Below are positions 61,577-64,000 of a DNA stretch of 64,000 nt, piece by piece. Positions within the stretch are counted from its first letter, which is position 1. Every line of letters starts with the position of its first letter. This DNA is from Oceanobacillus profundus (lineage in GTDB: Bacteria > Bacillota > Bacilli > Bacillales > Amphibacillaceae): assembly GCF_003515705.1 (NCBI RefSeq), contig NZ_QWEH01000006.1:1-64000 (forward strand). Reading direction: 5' to 3'. A program made the translations under genes and the position numbers. Under the pieces are notes generated by a model that saw only the letters and a list, made by a program, of their open reading frames with translations, was not told the origin of the DNA and did no database searches.

Positions 61577-61606
61577 CTTTTAAAAAACTGTAGGGAGTGC
61601 TTTGAA

Positions 61607-62836
61607 ATGACAACAGAAACAGCTACTGGATTAGATCAAAAAACAAGAGACATAATAAAAGCTACTGTACCAGTTTTAGAGGAACACGGGACTGCAATAA
61701 CAAAACGATTTTATCAAATGATGTTTGAAAACCACCCAGAATTAAAGAATATTTTTAACCAAACAAATCAACGAAAAGGTGACCAACCTAAAGCGCTTGC
61801 GAATACGGTTTATGCAGCTGCTGTCCATATCGACAATTTAGAAGCTATCTTACCCGTTGTAAAGCAAATTGCCCAAAAACACCGCAGCTTAAATATTAAG
61901 CCAGAGCATTATCCAATTGTTGGAGAGAATTTATTACTAGCAATTAAAGACGTGTTAGGAGATGCAGCAACAGACGAAATTATCGATGCTTGGGCAAAAG
62001 CATATGGTGTGATTGCAGATGTATTTATTTCTGTTGAAGCCGAAATGTATACTGAAGTAAAAGCAACAACTGGTGGATGGATAGACTATCGTAACTTTAA
62101 AGTAATCAAAAAAGAAGTCGAAAGTGATGTTATTACATCGTTCTATCTGCAGCCAGAAGATGGAGAAGCATTCCCTTCCTATCAACCCGGTCAGTATATT
62201 ACCGTAAAGGCTGTCATTGACGGAGAAAACTATAACCATTTACGTCAATATAGCTTATCCTGTGCTCCTGGAGGGGAATTTTACCGAATTAGTGTAAAGC
62301 GTGAGGATGCTTTCGAAGACCAGCCCAAGGGAGTTGTATCAAGTTTCCTACATGAACATATTAATGAAGGAGACATCCTACCAATCAGTGCACCAGCTGG
62401 GGATTTCTTTTTAGATGCAGAAGACACTAGACCACTCGTCCTAATGAGTGGCGGAGTGGGATTAACACCTATGATTAGCATGCTTGAAACAGCAATTAAG
62501 GAGCAGCCTGAACGTGAGGTTATTTATATTCACGCTGCAAAATCAAGTAAATTCCATGCAATGAAAGAGCGTGTCAAAGAAATCGCTGGGCAAAATAACC
62601 ATGTGAAAAGTTATACCGTGTATGACAGCCCTAGTGAAGGAGATTCTTTTGATAAAGCAGGTAGAATTGATTATGATTGGTTATCATCCATACTTCCAAC
62701 AAACGATGCCGCATTTTATTTCTGTGGACCGAAGGGATTTATGCGTGCGATGTATCAACACTTGAAAGCATATCAAGTGAATGACACAGATATTCATTTT
62801 GAAATCTTTGGACCGTCCGAGGATATCACCAGGTAA
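61607..62836 (+). CDS. hmp: Flavohemoglobin (nitric oxide dioxygenase)
   Basis: Hmp oxidises NO to nitrate using NADPH and O2. The 409-residue protein has a globin domain (1-150; proximal His in [13 protein letters not shown]), the FAD motif RQYSLS and the NAD motif [13 protein letters not shown], ending in IFGPS. Its promoter carries a NsrR operator. GGGAG precedes the ATG. Confidence 0.97.
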   Translation: MTTETATGLDQKTRDIIKATVPVLEEHGTAITKRFYQMMFENHPELKNIFNQTNQRKGDQPKALANTVYAAAVHIDNLEAILPVVKQIAQKHRSLNIKPEHYPIVGENLLLAIKDVLGDAATDEIIDAWAKAYGVIADVFISVEAEMYTEVKATTGGWIDYRNFKVIKKEVESDVITSFYLQPEDGEAFPSYQPGQYITVKAVIDGENYNHLRQYSLSCAPGGEFYRISVKREDAFEDQPKGVVSSFLHEHINEGDILPISAPAGDFFLDAEDTRPLVLMSGGVGLTPMISMLETAIKEQPEREVIYIHAAKSSKFHAMKERVKEIAGQNNHVKSYTVYDSPSEGDSFDKAGRIDYDWLSSILPTNDAAFYFCGPKGFMRAMYQHLKAYQVNDTDIHFEIFGPSEDITR

Positions 62837-62848
62837 ATAGCATTTATA

Positions 62849-62878
62849 AGGACAGCCGTTCCAGGCTGTCTTTTTTTC
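62849..62878 (+). terminator. hmp terminator
   Basis: GACAGCC / GGCTGTC followed by seven T residues. Confidence 0.9.
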
Positions 62879-62911
62879 TACGCTTGTTTGGCAGCACCTT
62901 TTCACAAAAAA

Positions 62912-63448
62912 CTACGCACGATAGAGCACATTAGCGAATGCTCCAATTCGTTGCAGCCCTCGATAAATTTGCGCTGGCATGATATACCGTCTAGGATTAA
63001 GATTTGTGGATTGCTTTATCTTCGTTGTTGCAAGATCGACCTTCCCGTCATTTCCAAAGTAAAAAGCTTGCCAGACAAATTTAGAGCAATAGTTTTGTTG
63101 GAGATTTCGAAGATTCCTCGTATACTGATAAGCATTTACCTGTTCTTTATGCTGCTTTGCCCACCTTGCAGCATTTCTAGCTTCCTCCTTATTCGGATGT
63201 CGTAATATCGTCAGCTTCTCGCCCTTTTTATGCCTGCTTAAATAAATAGGCATACTATCTCCATGCCCATAGCTCGGCCATCTGTTTACATGATAAATTC
63301 GAAAATCCTCGCCAATAATCCCAGCATGTCCGACGACAATGGAAGATAATGCTGTCTTATGTGAATAAAGCACATCTCCTGGGAGCATATGGATTGATGT
63401 TTCGGGATAAAGATGAACTGGATCGTCGGATACATACTTATCACTCAT
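62912..63448 (-). CDS. YiiX-like permuted NlpC/P60 (papain-fold) protein
   Basis: This protein of 178 residues has no signal peptide. The permuted papain-like motifs are LPGDVLYSHK, VVGHAGIIG (candidate His) and NYCSKFVWQAFY (candidate nucleophile Cys). The group acts on amide or ester bonds, sometimes in cell walls or lipids; the substrate is unknown. I chose the second of two adjacent ATGs, eight bases after AGGGG. It is separated from acsA by a terminator. Confidence 0.75.
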   Translation of the reverse strand: MSDKYVSDDPVHLYPETSIHMLPGDVLYSHKTALSSIVVGHAGIIGEDFRIYHVNRWPSYGHGDSMPIYLSRHKKGEKLTILRHPNKEEARNAARWAKQHKEQVNAYQYTRNLRNLQQNYCSKFVWQAFYFGNDGKVDLATTKIKQSTNLNPRRYIMPAQIYRGLQRIGAFANVLYRA

Positions 63449-63490
63449 CATAAACGCCCCTATCCTATTCTCTATAACGTATAGCATAAA

Positions 63491-63536
63491 GAAAAACTTT
63501 GGTCCTCGCCACTAAAGCGACAACCAAAGCTTTTTG
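63491..63536 (-). terminator. acsA terminator
   Basis: AAGCTTTGGTTGTCGC ... GCGAGGACCAAAG followed by TTTTTC on the minus strand directly after the acsA stop codon. Confidence 0.85.
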
Positions 63537-63539
63537 ATT

Positions 63540-64000
63540 TTACTCCTCTAATGTCGATGTATCTCCTGTTGGAAGGCCCAGCTCCCAAGATTTCAACAGA
63601 CGACGCATAATTTTACCGCTTCGCGTTTTAGGAATGCTATCGCGAATTTCAATTTCTCTTGGTGCAGCATGTGCACTAAGACCTGTTTTAACAAATTGAC
63701 GAATTTCTTCTAATAATTCATCCGATTTTTCATATCCTTCATTCAAGGAAATAAATGCTTTAATAATTTCTCCCCGTTCTGGATGCGGTTTTCCAATGAC
63801 TCCCGCTTCAGCAACAGCTGGGTGTTCAATTAATTTGCTCTCAACCTCAAATGGGCCGACCCGCTCACCAGATGTATTAATGACATCATCCAGGCGTCCT
63901 TGGAACCAGAAATAACCATCCTCATCACGATATGCACTATCACCAGAGACATACCAGCCATTAATAAAATAGCTTTCATATTTACCAGGATTATTCCAAA
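63540..64000 (-). CDS. acsA: Acetyl-CoA synthetase, C-terminal part
   Basis: AcsA activates acetate with ATP and CoA. Only about the last 153 codons are in the window and the 5' part lies beyond the right edge. The visible portion has [20 protein letters not shown] (the hinge and A8 region) and [14 protein letters not shown] with the lysine acetylated in AcsA enzymes. The reading frame is intact. Confidence 0.93.
   Translation of the reverse strand, partial: WNNPGKYESYFINGWYVSGDSAYRDEDGYFWFQGRLDDVINTSGERVGPFEVESKLIEHPAVAEAGVIGKPHPERGEIIKAFISLNEGYEKSDELLEEIRQFVKTGLSAHAAPREIEIRDSIPKTRSGKIMRRLLKSWELGLPTGDTSTLEE

Overview
The window is a low-G+C, endospore-forming member of the Bacillaceae. Sporulation genes spoIIE, spoVT, spoVG, yabG, sspF, bofA, csfB, fin, yabP and yabQ are present, and the gene order is the dnaX-to-lysS segment next to the replication origin as in Bacillus subtilis, shown here in reverse complement. 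Protein details and the dispersed intergenic repeats recall halotolerant genera such as Oceanobacillus or Virgibacillus. The genus is inference; family and synteny are well supported.

Layout, following transcription on the minus strand from right to left. At 57.2-58.3 kb lie tadA, the SRP RNA, and a TPP riboswitch ahead of a dead thiM and an intact tenA. At 43.4-55.9 kb are replication, recombination and nucleotide genes (dnaX, yaaK, recR, yaaL, bofA, csfB, yaaO, tmk, darA, yaaR, holB, ricT, yabA, trmN, yazA, rsmI) and the divergent abrB. At 33-43.4 kb are metG, tatD, yabE, rnmV, ksgA, yabG, veg, sspF, ispE and purR. At 18-33 kb are spoVG, glmU, prs, rplY, pth, fin, mfd, spoVT, yabM, yabN, rqcP, yabP, yabQ, divIC and yabR. 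At 0-17.6 kb are a lone tRNA-Met on the plus strand, then spoIIE, yabS, yabT, tilS, hpt, ftsH, coaX, hslO, yacD, cysK, folP, folB, folK, yazB, a dusB relic and lysS. The left edge is the promoter, leader and first bases of a 16S rRNA gene.

Right of tadA the order departs from B. subtilis after yaaI and yaaH. There follow a DJ-1/PfpI protein, a divergent nsrR-hmp nitric-oxide pair with a clear NsrR-type operator, a YiiX-like papain-fold protein and the 3' part of acsA.

Most of the window is ordinary housekeeping DNA. The noteworthy material is in the gaps. It includes relics of dusB and thiM, a tRNA-Met with a T-stem mismatch and no encoded CCA, an apparently frameshifted reading frame between yaaL and bofA, a strongly structured spacer before hpt, and three dispersed repeat families. 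One family is modular, with constant ends and variable or absent cargo. I found no phage, insertion sequence, CRISPR array or evident new multi-gene system.
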